A DNA stretch of 64,000 bases from Nitrososphaerota archaeon. Its GTDB lineage: Archaea; Thermoproteota; Nitrososphaeria; Nitrososphaerales; Gagatemarchaeaceae. The DNA is taken from the NCBI GenBank assembly GCA_027887005.1, contig JAPCJI010000003.1:62001-126000 (forward strand). The letters are read 5' to 3'. A model generated the notes under the pieces. The model saw only the letters and a program-made list of their open reading frames with translations. It had not been told where the DNA came from and searched no databases. The position numbers and the translations under genes are program-made. Of this stretch, positions 38,101 through 45,890 are shown in pieces (position 1 is the stretch's first letter; every line of letters begins with the position of its first letter).

Positions 38101-38929
38101 CCGCAAGATCCCCGCCACCCCGTCCATGGACATCTACCTGACCAAGGAGTACTCCACCTCGAACGAGAAGTCTGTGAAGGTTGCCAAGGAGATCCTTTTC
38201 ACCAAGGTGGGGAACGTGGTCAGCTTCAGCGAAGTCGACCCCACCGAAGGAATCAAGCTGCACCTCAGCCACGACCAGCTGGTCGACAGAGACACCAACG
38301 CCGAGGAGATCTCGAAGGTGATCGAGACGGGCAAGAGGAACGTGCAGCCCGACAAGAAGGACAAGAACGTCATCCACGTGAGCATGGAGAACGCAGACCT
38401 CTCGGCCCTCTTCACCCTCAGGAACAAGATCCTAAACATGAAGCTGAAGGGCATCCCCGGCATAACCAGGGTCACCGTCGTCAAGGAAGGGGAGGATTGG
38501 TTCATCCAGACCGCAGGCTCAAACCTTGGGAAGGTCGTCCAGGTCCAGGGTGTCGACCCCACGAGGGTCTACACCAACAACGTCCACGAAGTCGCCCAGG
38601 TCCTCGGGATCGAGGCTGCCCGGTCCACCCTGGTCAGGGAAGTCATGAGCACCCTCGACGAGCAGGGCCTCGAGGTGGACATCCGCCACATCTTCCTGGT
38701 CGCCGACCTGATGACGTCGAAAGGATACCTGCAGCAGATCGGAAGGCACGGCATAGCAGGGACCAAGAGCAGCGTCCTCGCCCGGGCCGCTTTCGAGATC
38801 ACAGTCCCGACCCTGGCCGAAGCAGCGGTGAAGGGGGAGGTGGAAGACCTGAAGGGGGTAACGGAGAACGTCATCGTCGGCCTGCCCATCCCAGTGGGGA
38901 CGGGTATGATCGACCTCTACATGAGCTGA
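35141..38929 (+). CDS. rpoA: DNA-directed RNA polymerase subunit A (Rpo1, A' and A'' fused)
   Basis: A 1262-residue largest subunit covering both A' and A'' in one frame. N-terminal zinc ligands are in [17 protein letters not shown]. The catalytic Mg site NADFDGD begins at residue 459 within [18 protein letters not shown]. The bridge helix and trigger loop region ([35 protein letters not shown]) and the A''-type segment ([16 protein letters not shown]) follow. Most archaea split this gene; an intact form is characteristic of Thaumarchaeota-related archaea and a few others. L30e follows after 5 bases. Confidence 0.99.
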   Translation: [1262 protein letters not shown]

Positions 38930-38934
38930 TCCAG

Positions 38935-39237
38935 ATGTTAGACAACGCACTGCTGTCCAAGGTCCTCAAGGACGCCATGAAGGGGGGAAAGTCCGCCCTC
39001 GGCGCCAAGGCGACCCTCGCGTCCATTAAGGGGACCAAGGCGGTCCTCTGCACTCGCTCAGTCCCTGCGGCCCTGGGGGAGAGGCTCAGGGCCGAGGCCA
39101 AGGCCCAGGGCGTCCCTGTGGTGGAGCTGCCCATATCCTCCGCAGACCTCGCAAGGCTGGTCGGGAGGCCCTATAACGTCTCGGCCATGGGGCTCCGCTC
39201 CGTCAGCGAGGCAGACATCAACCACCTGATCCGGTGA
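38935..39237 (+). CDS. rpl30e: ribosomal protein L30e
   Basis: A 100-residue protein of the L7Ae/L30e RNA-binding family: LKDAMKGGKSALGAKATLASIKGTKAVLCTRSVPA, then GVPVVELPISSADLARLVGRPYNVSAMGL. The ATG at 38935 gives the usual length; the longer open frame overlapping rpoA is not coding. It lies between rpoA and nusA, a conserved place for this gene in archaea. Confidence 0.93.
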   Translation: MLDNALLSKVLKDAMKGGKSALGAKATLASIKGTKAVLCTRSVPAALGERLRAEAKAQGVPVVELPISSADLARLVGRPYNVSAMGLRSVSEADINHLIR

Positions 39238-39244
39238 TGCTCCA

Positions 39245-39688
39245 ATGCCCGAATTCAAACTGAACTCCGAGGAAGTCTCCCTCCTCTCCATGTTCCAGGG
39301 CATGACTGGGGCCACCACCCGCGACTGCATCGTGGACGAGAAGAGGAACAGGCTGATCTTCGTGGTCGCGAAAGGGCAGATGGGCCTGGCCATCGGCAAA
39401 GAGGGAGCGTCGGTCAAGAAGGCCGAGCGGGCCGTGAGGAGGCCGGTCGAAGTGGTCGAGTGGGCCGACGACATCGAGGGTCTCGTGAGGAACGCCCTCG
39501 GGGCGAAGTACGTGCAGGAGGTCAAGCTGAGCGAGAGCCTCGACGGCACCCAGGGGGTCGTGGTGGTGGTCGACTCGCGCAAGAAGGGGGCGGTGCTCGG
39601 AGTGGGGGGGAGAAACGCGGAAAAGGTGAGGCTCCTGGCGAAGCGCTACTTCGGGGTCAACAACGTCCAGATCACCTCGGAATTCTGA
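39245..39688 (+). CDS. nusA: NusA-like transcription termination factor (two KH domains)
   Basis: A 147-residue archaeal NusA: only the two KH domains. GLAIGKEGASVKKAERAV is the GxxG loop of the first and GVGGRNAEKVRLLAKRYFGVNNVQI that of the second. It lacks the N-terminal polymerase-binding and S1 domains of bacterial NusA. It binds RNA and is conserved between the polymerase and S12 genes. Confidence 0.93.
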   Translation: MPEFKLNSEEVSLLSMFQGMTGATTRDCIVDEKRNRLIFVVAKGQMGLAIGKEGASVKKAERAVRRPVEVVEWADDIEGLVRNALGAKYVQEVKLSESLDGTQGVVVVVDSRKKGAVLGVGGRNAEKVRLLAKRYFGVNNVQITSEF

Positions 39689-39691
39689 ACG

Positions 39692-39700
39692 ATTTAAATA
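39692..39700 (+). promoter_or_regulatory. internal TATA box before rps12
   Basis: ATTTAAATA lies just after the nusA stop and about 32 bases before the TTG of S12, so the ribosomal protein pair probably has its own promoter inside the cluster. Confidence 0.5.
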
Positions 39701-39727
39701 CGGTGAGAAAGGGTTGCGATTGGAAAA

Positions 39728-40165
39728 TTGACGGGTCCCCCGCGCGGAGAATTCGCAGCCAGGCAGGTCGCACAGAAGAGGCAGCGATTCCGCTGGTCGA
39801 ACAAGTGGTACAAGAGGCGCAAGCTTGGCCTCGACTACAAGTCAGACCCCCTCGAAGGCTCCCCCCAGGCCCGGGGCATAGTCCTCGAGAAGGTCGGGAT
39901 CGAGTCCAAGCAGCCCAACTCCGCCATCAGGAAGTGCGTCCGAGTGCAGATCGTCAAGAACGGAAAGCAGATCACCGCCTTCCTCCCGGGGGACGGCGCG
40001 CTCAACTTCGTCGACGAGCACGACGAAGTGATCCTCCAGGGCATCGGAGGGTCAATGAAAAGGGCCATGGGGGACATACCGGGGGTCCGGTGGACAGTCT
40101 TCAAGGTCAACGGCGTTTCCCTCAACGAGCTTGTCTACGGCAGGAAGGAGAAGCCGAGGCGCTAG
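39728..40165 (+). CDS. rps12: ribosomal protein S12
   Basis: A 145-residue protein with the universally conserved S12 core: [30 protein letters not shown] and [12 protein letters not shown], the decoding-centre loops. Start is TTG at 39728, in agreement with the TATA spacing. S7 follows after 2 bases. Confidence 0.97.
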   Translation: MTGPPRGEFAARQVAQKRQRFRWSNKWYKRRKLGLDYKSDPLEGSPQARGIVLEKVGIESKQPNSAIRKCVRVQIVKNGKQITAFLPGDGALNFVDEHDEVILQGIGGSMKRAMGDIPGVRWTVFKVNGVSLNELVYGRKEKPRR

Positions 40166-40167
40166 CC

Positions 40168-40779
40168 ATGAGCAAGCAGACTCTCGAGTATCCAAACCTC
40201 CTCCTCTGGAACAGGTGGGATATGACAGGGGTCAAGATCGAAGACCCGGGGCTCCAGAACGTGATCAGCCTGAAACCGGTCCTCGTCCCACACTCCGGGG
40301 GGAGAGCCGAGCACAAGAAGTTCGGCAAGACCAGGGTCAACATAGTCGAACGCATGGTCAACCAGATGATGCACTTCGGCAAGAAGTACGGCAAGAACAC
40401 CGGGAGGATGGGGGGCAAGAAGCAGAAGGCGCTGAACATCGTTAGGACCGCTTTCGTGATCGTAGAGCTGCGCACCGGCCAGAACCCAGTCCAGCAGCTG
40501 GTGAAGGCCATCGAGAACGCTTCTCCCAACGAAGACACCACGCGGCTGAGCTATGGAGGAGTGGTGTACCACCAGTCGGTGGACATCTCCCCCGTCCGGA
40601 GGATCGACCTGGCGCTCAGATTCATCTCCGAGGGAGTGAGGACGGCCGCCTTCGGCTCCCCAAGGACGGTCGAGCAGGTCCTCGCCGACGAGATCATACA
40701 GGCGGCCTCTGGAGACTCAAACAGCTTCGCGGTCAAGAAGAAGAACGAGCAGGAACGGGTCGCTATGGCTTCCCGCTAG
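40168..40779 (+). CDS. rps7: ribosomal protein S7
   Basis: A 203-residue protein: ERMVNQMMHFGKKYGKNTGRMGGKKQKALNIV, PVQQLVKAIENASP, GGVVYHQSVDISPVRRIDLALRFISEG. The ATG at 40168 follows S12 by 2 bases. Its last 17 bases overlap the convergent hydrolase gene. In many archaea EF-2 and EF-1A follow here, but in this window EF-1A is 6 kb away. Confidence 0.97.
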   Translation: MSKQTLEYPNLLLWNRWDMTGVKIEDPGLQNVISLKPVLVPHSGGRAEHKKFGKTRVNIVERMVNQMMHFGKKYGKNTGRMGGKKQKALNIVRTAFVIVELRTGQNPVQQLVKAIENASPNEDTTRLSYGGVVYHQSVDISPVRRIDLALRFISEGVRTAAFGSPRTVEQVLADEIIQAASGDSNSFAVKKKNEQERVAMASR

Positions 40780-41488
40780 AATCAGGACCCTTCTTCTCCT
40801 CTTCTCTTCTCACAGCCAGCCCCTTCAATTCGTTCTCGAGCTCCGGCGGTTCTGCCACCATCGCCCCCGGGTTCGAAAGGAAGAGCCTGACAAGCTGCAT
40901 CACCTGGGGAGCCCTGAACTTCTGCAGCCTGTGCGACATTCTGAAGTCATACCTCGGGTCCTTCGCCACGGCGTCCAGGACCTCCAGCCGCGATGTCCCG
41001 ATCGCGTCCCTCAGAAGGTATCCGGCCTTCAACTGGGTCATCATGTCGTCTTCGGCGTACACGATCAGGGTCGGCCTACGCAGCTTCTCCAGCCTCCTCA
41101 ACTGCTCCTTGTCGTAGGAGCTTGCGATGAGGACTACGGATTTCACAGACTCGGGCGAGGAGAGGGCAAGTTCCAGCCCGACCTGGCCTCCCCACCCGCT
41201 CCCCACCACGGTCATCCGCTCGATCGAAAGTCTCTCCGCAAGGTCCTTGAGGGTCTGGGCCTGGGTCCTATAGTCAGGCGTCTCAAGGGGTCTGGACGAC
41301 TTCCCGTAGCCGACCAGGTCCGGCGCCACAAGCCTGTAGGAGTCCGAGAGCTGGAGCATCGGTTCCCACACCCTCCAGCTTTCCTTCTGCTCGCTCCCGT
41401 GCAGGAGAAGGACAGTCTCCCCCGCTCCCGCGAACGCACAGTTGACGGAGAATTCCCCCACCTCGAGCTGCTTCTCTGTGGCCTCCAT
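40763..41488 (-). CDS. alpha/beta hydrolase fold protein without the usual nucleophile
   Basis: A 241-residue protein with the fold's landmarks: LLLHGSEQKE (oxyanion HG), LVAPDLVGYGKSSRP, LSIERMTVVGSGWGGQVGLELAL, and VYAEDDMMTQ. The nucleophile elbow normally reads GxSxG (for example GHSWGG); here it is GSGWGG, with Gly in the Ser position. Either the neighbouring Ser acts in a shifted elbow or the protein is not a hydrolase. The 3' end overlaps S7 by 17 bases in convergent orientation. Confidence 0.8.
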   Translation of the reverse strand: MEATEKQLEVGEFSVNCAFAGAGETVLLLHGSEQKESWRVWEPMLQLSDSYRLVAPDLVGYGKSSRPLETPDYRTQAQTLKDLAERLSIERMTVVGSGWGGQVGLELALSSPESVKSVVLIASSYDKEQLRRLEKLRRPTLIVYAEDDMMTQLKAGYLLRDAIGTSRLEVLDAVAKDPRYDFRMSHRLQKFRAPQVMQLVRLFLSNPGAMVAEPPELENELKGLAVRREEEKKGPDSSGKP

Positions 41489-41549
41489 GCTAAGTTCGCC
41501 TTCCCTGATTGCCTTTCAAACCTTTTCGTTCGGTCTCAAACAACGCTCA

Positions 41550-42542
41550 TCACTTCACGAACGAAGAGCTGAACGCGACCCGGTTCGCCTGCAGGACGTC
41601 CGCCTCCTTCAGGATGCCCACACTCTGGAGGAATTCCATCTCGCCCCTGAGATTCGTCCTCAACATCTCCGGCCCGTCGGTGTTGAGCGTGAACTTCAAT
41701 CGGTGCCCCCTGATGGCCCGGAACACCCGTTTCATCTCTCGGACGTCCTTGATGACCCCGGTGTTGAGGTTCGAAGTCGGGCAAACCTCCAAGACCGTCC
41801 CCCGTTCGGAGAGTAGGTCCATGGTCGCCTCGTCCTCCGTCGCCCGCACGCCATGCCCAATCCTCTCTGGCTCAAGGTGTTCTAATACCTCTTGAACCGA
41901 CTCGTGCCCCTCGTCCTCCCCGGCATGGACCGTCAACCCCAGTCCAGCCTTCCTCGCCCTCCTGAAAAGCCCAGAGTATTCGGAGTACTTGAATCCCGGA
42001 GTGGCGGGCCCTGCCATGTCGATCCCGACGACGCCTCGCCCGGAGAAGAGGAGCGCCTTGTCGAGCAGGATCTCGTTGAGCCTGTGGCTAAACCCCCTGT
42101 CGAGGCAGACTATTATCCCGGTCTTAACCGGGTATTCCAGAGACGCCCGGTCGATCCCCCTCACGGCCGCCATCATTATGTGGTCGAGGTCCTGTTCCCC
42201 TCCCCTGTTCCTCTTCATCGGGTTGAACCTAAGCTCGAGGAGGGTAATGTTGTTCTTCCTGTATGCCCCTGCTATCGTCTGGTAGACAGAACGCTCGATC
42301 GCCGTCGGGCTCGACTGTACGAGTTCCGTCCAGTGGAACAGGGCTAGGTACTCCTCGAAGGACTTCCTCTTGCTGTCCGGGACGGTAATCATCTCCACGA
42401 ACTTCCAGTAGTCTTTCGTCGGGAGCCTGATCCCCTGGGCGTGCGCTATCTCCCACATCACCGCCGGGTCCACGGAGCCTCCCAGGTGCACGTGAAGCTC
42501 CGCCAGCTCAGTCCGGGGCCCGAGCCTGTCCATCCTGATCAC
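41550..42542 (-). CDS. adenosine/adenine deaminase family protein
   Basis: A 330-residue amidohydrolase. Zinc ligands HxH lie in ELHVHLGGSVD near residue 20; GLTVHAGEDEG supplies the third His and the catalytic Glu region, RIGHGVRATEDE the next His, and TLNTDGPEM the final metal Asp. The last motif is usually DD; here the second Asp is Gly. The family deaminates adenosine, adenine or modified adenylates; the precise substrate is open. The GTG start overlaps the guaA stop (GTGA), so the two are coupled, which places it in purine salvage. Confidence 0.85.
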   Translation of the reverse strand: MIRMDRLGPRTELAELHVHLGGSVDPAVMWEIAHAQGIRLPTKDYWKFVEMITVPDSKRKSFEEYLALFHWTELVQSSPTAIERSVYQTIAGAYRKNNITLLELRFNPMKRNRGGEQDLDHIMMAAVRGIDRASLEYPVKTGIIVCLDRGFSHRLNEILLDKALLFSGRGVVGIDMAGPATPGFKYSEYSGLFRRARKAGLGLTVHAGEDEGHESVQEVLEHLEPERIGHGVRATEDEATMDLLSERGTVLEVCPTSNLNTGVIKDVREMKRVFRAIRGHRLKFTLNTDGPEMLRTNLRGEMEFLQSVGILKEADVLQANRVAFSSSFVK

Positions 42543-44083
42543 TGGGGCTCGATGGTGGCCGGGGGCTTCGAGGAGATGGAATAGGCCACAGCCACCACCC
42601 CCTCCACTTCATTGGTAATCCTTCTCGACATCTTCTCCAGCACCTCGTCCGGAAGCCTGGCCCAGTCAGCCGTCATCGCATCCACCGACTCCACCACCTT
42701 CACAGTCACCTGGTACCCCAGCCTCCTCTCGTCACCCAGTACCCCCGTGACCCTGTCGTCCCCGACGTAGGCGAACGCCTGCCAGACCCTGCCGTAGACC
42801 CCTTCCTCTTCGAGGACCTCCTCCACGATCCTCCCCGCCTCCCTCGAGATGCGCAGCTTGTCCGGCGTCACGTCCCCGACGACCCGGACTGCCAGCCCCG
42901 GACCAGGGAACGGGTGCCTTTGCAGGACCTTCTTGGGGAGCCCCAGGAGGGCCCCCAGCTCCCTGACCTCGTCTTTGTACAGCTCCCTTAGAGGTTCCAC
43001 CAGATTCATGGAAAGCCCCGGGGGGAGCCCCCCGACGTTGTGATGGGTCTTGATGACCGAAGCGGGCCCAGTCGTCCTCCCGCTTTCAATCACGTCCGGG
43101 TAGAGAGTGCCCTGGGCGAGGTGGGCGAAGGGCCCGTCGCTCACAGCAAACTCCTCGAAAACGTCTGCAAACACCATCCCCACCACCCTCCTTTTCGCCT
43201 CAGAATCCTTGATGCCCGACAGGGCCCCGAGGAACCTCTCCGACGCGTCCACTATCGCAACCTTCACTCCGAGGTCCCTGGCCAGGAACCCGCTGACCTG
43301 GCCCGCCTCCCCCGACCTGAGCAGCCCTGTCTCGATGAAAAGGCACTGAAGCCTCTCGCCCAGGGCCTTGTGCAGAAGTGCGGCGGTCACTGATGAATCG
43401 ACCCCCCCTGACACAGCGCAGAGCACCCTACCCTCCAGCAGAGAGAGCGACTCGACCGACCTCTTCATGAATCCCTCCAGGCTCCAGTTCTTCCCCGCCT
43501 GGCAGACCTTGAACACGAAGTTCGAAAGGAGGACCTGTCCCCCTTCGGTGTGGGACACCTCCGGGTGGAACTGGACGCCGTACTGCCTCCCTTCCGACGA
43601 CCTCACCGCGGCATAGGGGGAGCCCTCGCTCTCTGCGATGGCCCTAAGTGTCCCGGGGATCCTGGTGGCCGAATCCGAGTGGCTCATCCAGCAGACGAGC
43701 CTGTCCTTCCCGACCCCTTCGAAGAGACCACCCCTGTCCAGAACGGTCACGGTCGACCTCCCGTACTCCCTCCTCTCGACCCTCCCCACCTCACCCCCCC
43801 TCGCCCTGACCAGAAGCTGATAGCCGTAGCAGATTCCCAGCAGAGGGAGCTCTCCGTTGAACAGCTCCGGGTCGGCGACGGGAGCCCCCTCGGAGTAGAC
43901 CGAAGCGGGGCCCCCTGAAAGTATCACCCCTGCAACCCCCATGGCCTTCAGCTCCTCAAGTCCGCTGCCGTGGGGTACCAGGGCAGAATAGACCCCGAGG
44001 GCCCTCACCCTCCTGCAGATCAGGTGCGCGTACTGGCCTCCGAAGTCGAGGACGGCGATCCCCCCGGCCAGCTCCCCGTCCAA
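42539..44083 (-). CDS. guaA: GMP synthase (glutamine-hydrolysing, single chain)
   Basis: A 514-residue enzyme with both parts fused. The amidotransferase has LGICYGYQLL (nucleophile Cys) and VQFHPEVSHTE; the ATP-pyrophosphatase has CAVSGGVDSSVTAALLHKA; the dimerisation domain ends SKPPATIEPQ. It makes GMP from XMP. Many euryarchaea encode the two parts separately, so the fused form is notable but not unique among archaea. It lies 7 bases downstream of guaB. Confidence 0.98.
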   Translation of the reverse strand: MDGELAGGIAVLDFGGQYAHLICRRVRALGVYSALVPHGSGLEELKAMGVAGVILSGGPASVYSEGAPVADPELFNGELPLLGICYGYQLLVRARGGEVGRVERREYGRSTVTVLDRGGLFEGVGKDRLVCWMSHSDSATRIPGTLRAIAESEGSPYAAVRSSEGRQYGVQFHPEVSHTEGGQVLLSNFVFKVCQAGKNWSLEGFMKRSVESLSLLEGRVLCAVSGGVDSSVTAALLHKALGERLQCLFIETGLLRSGEAGQVSGFLARDLGVKVAIVDASERFLGALSGIKDSEAKRRVVGMVFADVFEEFAVSDGPFAHLAQGTLYPDVIESGRTTGPASVIKTHHNVGGLPPGLSMNLVEPLRELYKDEVRELGALLGLPKKVLQRHPFPGPGLAVRVVGDVTPDKLRISREAGRIVEEVLEEEGVYGRVWQAFAYVGDDRVTGVLGDERRLGYQVTVKVVESVDAMTADWARLPDEVLEKMSRRITNEVEGVVAVAYSISSKPPATIEPQ

Positions 44084-44090
44084 ACCCGTC

Positions 44091-45194
44091 CTACCTCTTT
44101 ACCTCGAGGGAATGCGCCCCAAGCTCTCCGGCTCCGATGGAGCTCATCACCCCGAACCTCGACTTCCTCCACATCTCCCCGACGTCCCTGGCCCCCGCGT
44201 ATCCGAAGGCAGCCATCAACCCGTTCTCCATGGTCCGAACGACCCCCTCGACCTTTCCAGAGTAGGGGACGTAGGCCTCCACCCCCTCGTCCAGTCCCTT
44301 CGCCGGGACCGAATACCTGTCAACCGCGAACCTGACCTTCCGCGCCGCTGCGCTCGCCATTCCCCGGTGGGTCTTGAATTTCCTCCCTCCCCTGACGACC
44401 ACCCCGCTGGGCGCCTCCTCCGTCCCGGCAAGCATCGAGCCCAGCATGACGGTCGACGCACCCGCCCCGAAGGCAAGAGCCGCGTCCCCGGGCCCTCTTA
44501 TCCCGCCGTCCCCGATCACCGGCACCCCGACATTGCGCTCGGCAACGGCGCTCGCGACCTGGGCCACTGCGAAGAGGGTCGGTGCCCCCACCCTGGTCAC
44601 CTCTGACGTGATGCAGATCGAACCTGACCCTATCCCTGCCCTGAACCCCTCCACCCTCGGCAGTTCGTCCACTATGTCGAACACCGACTCCCTCGTCCCC
44701 ACGTTCCCCGCGATGAAATCGGAGCTTAGGTCGGGAATCACCTTCTTGGCTGCTGCCATTATCTTCGAATTGTGGAAGTGCGCCACGTCTGCAACAAGGA
44801 AGTCTGCCACCCTGTCCAGTGCCCTGCAGCGCTCCGGGTCCAACGGCGAGACCGACGCGCCTACCAGAGGCCTCCCCTTCTCGTCCCTGCTCCTCGCTTC
44901 GACCTTGGCCCTCTTCACCCTCCTGACCTGCTCCACCTGGTCGTCCCTGGACATGTTCCTGTGGATCGCCCCCGCTCCCCCCAGCTTGGCCATCTCGAGG
45001 GCCAGGGCCCACTCCGTCACCGTGTCCATGGGGGACGAGACCAGGGGCACTTCGAGCCTGATGTGAGAGGTGAGCTTCGACGAGAGGTCTATGTCCCTGG
45101 GCTCGGCCTCGCTCCTCCCCGGAAGGAGGATGAAGTCCCTGAAGGTGAAGACACTCTGGGCCGATTCGAGCTTCGAGAGAAACGTTGATGGCAA
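44091..45194 (-). CDS. guaB: IMP dehydrogenase without CBS domains
   Basis: With TTG at 45194 the protein has 367 residues. FTFRDFILLPG starts the barrel; VPLVSSPMDTVTEWALALEMAKLGGAGAIHRN follows directly, and the catalytic loop GIGSGSICITSEVTRVG carries the active Cys. The region after AIHRNMSRDDQVEQVRRVKR goes straight to the barrel, so the two CBS domains of classical IMPDH are missing. It makes XMP for guaA, the next gene. The longer open frame up to 45308 includes the TATA box and is unlikely to be translated. Confidence 0.93.
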   Translation of the reverse strand: MPSTFLSKLESAQSVFTFRDFILLPGRSEAEPRDIDLSSKLTSHIRLEVPLVSSPMDTVTEWALALEMAKLGGAGAIHRNMSRDDQVEQVRRVKRAKVEARSRDEKGRPLVGASVSPLDPERCRALDRVADFLVADVAHFHNSKIMAAAKKVIPDLSSDFIAGNVGTRESVFDIVDELPRVEGFRAGIGSGSICITSEVTRVGAPTLFAVAQVASAVAERNVGVPVIGDGGIRGPGDAALAFGAGASTVMLGSMLAGTEEAPSGVVVRGGRKFKTHRGMASAAARKVRFAVDRYSVPAKGLDEGVEAYVPYSGKVEGVVRTMENGLMAAFGYAGARDVGEMWRKSRFGVMSSIGAGELGAHSLEVKR

Positions 45195-45229
45195 GGCTGT
45201 AGACCTTGCCGAATTCGTAAACTGCGCTC

Positions 45230-45239
45230 GGTATAAGAA
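45230..45239 (-). promoter_or_regulatory. TATA box of the guaB-guaA-deaminase operon
   Basis: On the minus strand TTCTTATACC would start transcription near 45208, about 14 bases before the TTG at 45194. Confidence 0.45.
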
Positions 45240-45347
45240 CCCTCGCCCGGGTCGCGATAAATTGACACGCCCGTGCCCTCGAACCCCCGATGAATTCGGT
45301 CTCCACAATCGTTAATTAGGCTGAAAAGCCATTTGCTGCATTCGGAA

Positions 45348-45521
45348 ATGAGCCAGGACCCGGCCTCGATCTTCGGCGGACTCATGCTCGGCTGCATCAG
45401 GGACAGGTACGTCGGCGAAGGAAGGAGGGTGTTGGTGGAGGGCGCGGTCTCCCTGGCCCTCGGACTCTGCGCCAGCGTCGCGACCACCTACCTGCTGTCT
45501 CTGGCCGGAATCTTCGTCTAA
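45348..45521 (+). CDS. small membrane protein
   Basis: A 57-residue protein with one clear C-terminal membrane helix (about residues 33-56: EGAVSLALGLCASVATTYLL) and a charged N-terminal segment (IRDRYVGEGRR). ATG 45348 follows GTTAATTA (45311-45318) by about 33 bases, which supports it over an earlier in-frame start at 45333. No function known. Confidence 0.5.
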   Translation: MSQDPASIFGGLMLGCIRDRYVGEGRRVLVEGAVSLALGLCASVATTYLLSLAGIFV

Positions 45522-45601
45522 AGATATCAACAATTCCGTAAAGGAATACTATCTTCCGCCCATTTACCGACTTTGGAGCCGCTATCATACATCGAAACGA
45601 C

Positions 45602-45808
45602 ATGGGAAGAAAAACCATACTGCTCGGATTCTGGCTCCTGGGCTACGCCCTCGGATTCTTCGCCTACCTCGTCAGAGCGCCCGTCATTAACTTCGTAATG
45701 ACTCTCGGGCTCAGCGCTGACGCCGCGGCAGGGCTCATCACGGGCTTTGCGGGCTCTCTGGTGATGCTCGTCGGAGTAATCCTCTGGAGCTACCTGTCAT
45801 CGAACTGA
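45602..45808 (+). CDS. small two-helix membrane protein
   Basis: A 68-residue protein with two hydrophobic segments (TILLGFWLLGYALGFFAYLV and GLITGFAGSLVMLVGVILWS). ATG at 45602. Between it and the previous small gene is a short inverted repeat (ATTCC at 45533-45537, GGAAT at 45543-45547). No family recognised. Confidence 0.5.
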   Translation: MGRKTILLGFWLLGYALGFFAYLVRAPVINFVMTLGLSADAAAGLITGFAGSLVMLVGVILWSYLSSN

Positions 45809-45890
45809 TAGCGCTTTTCGGGCACCAGCCCGGCTACAGTCGATGACGTTTCCCGTTTTCGCGGGCGCTTTTTGAGCCTCCCTTGAAGGG

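Noticed and set aside
45533-45547. Short hairpin ATTCC-GTAAA-GGAAT as a terminator
   Set aside because: Archaeal termination depends mainly on T-runs, and the stem is only five pairs without a T-run after it.
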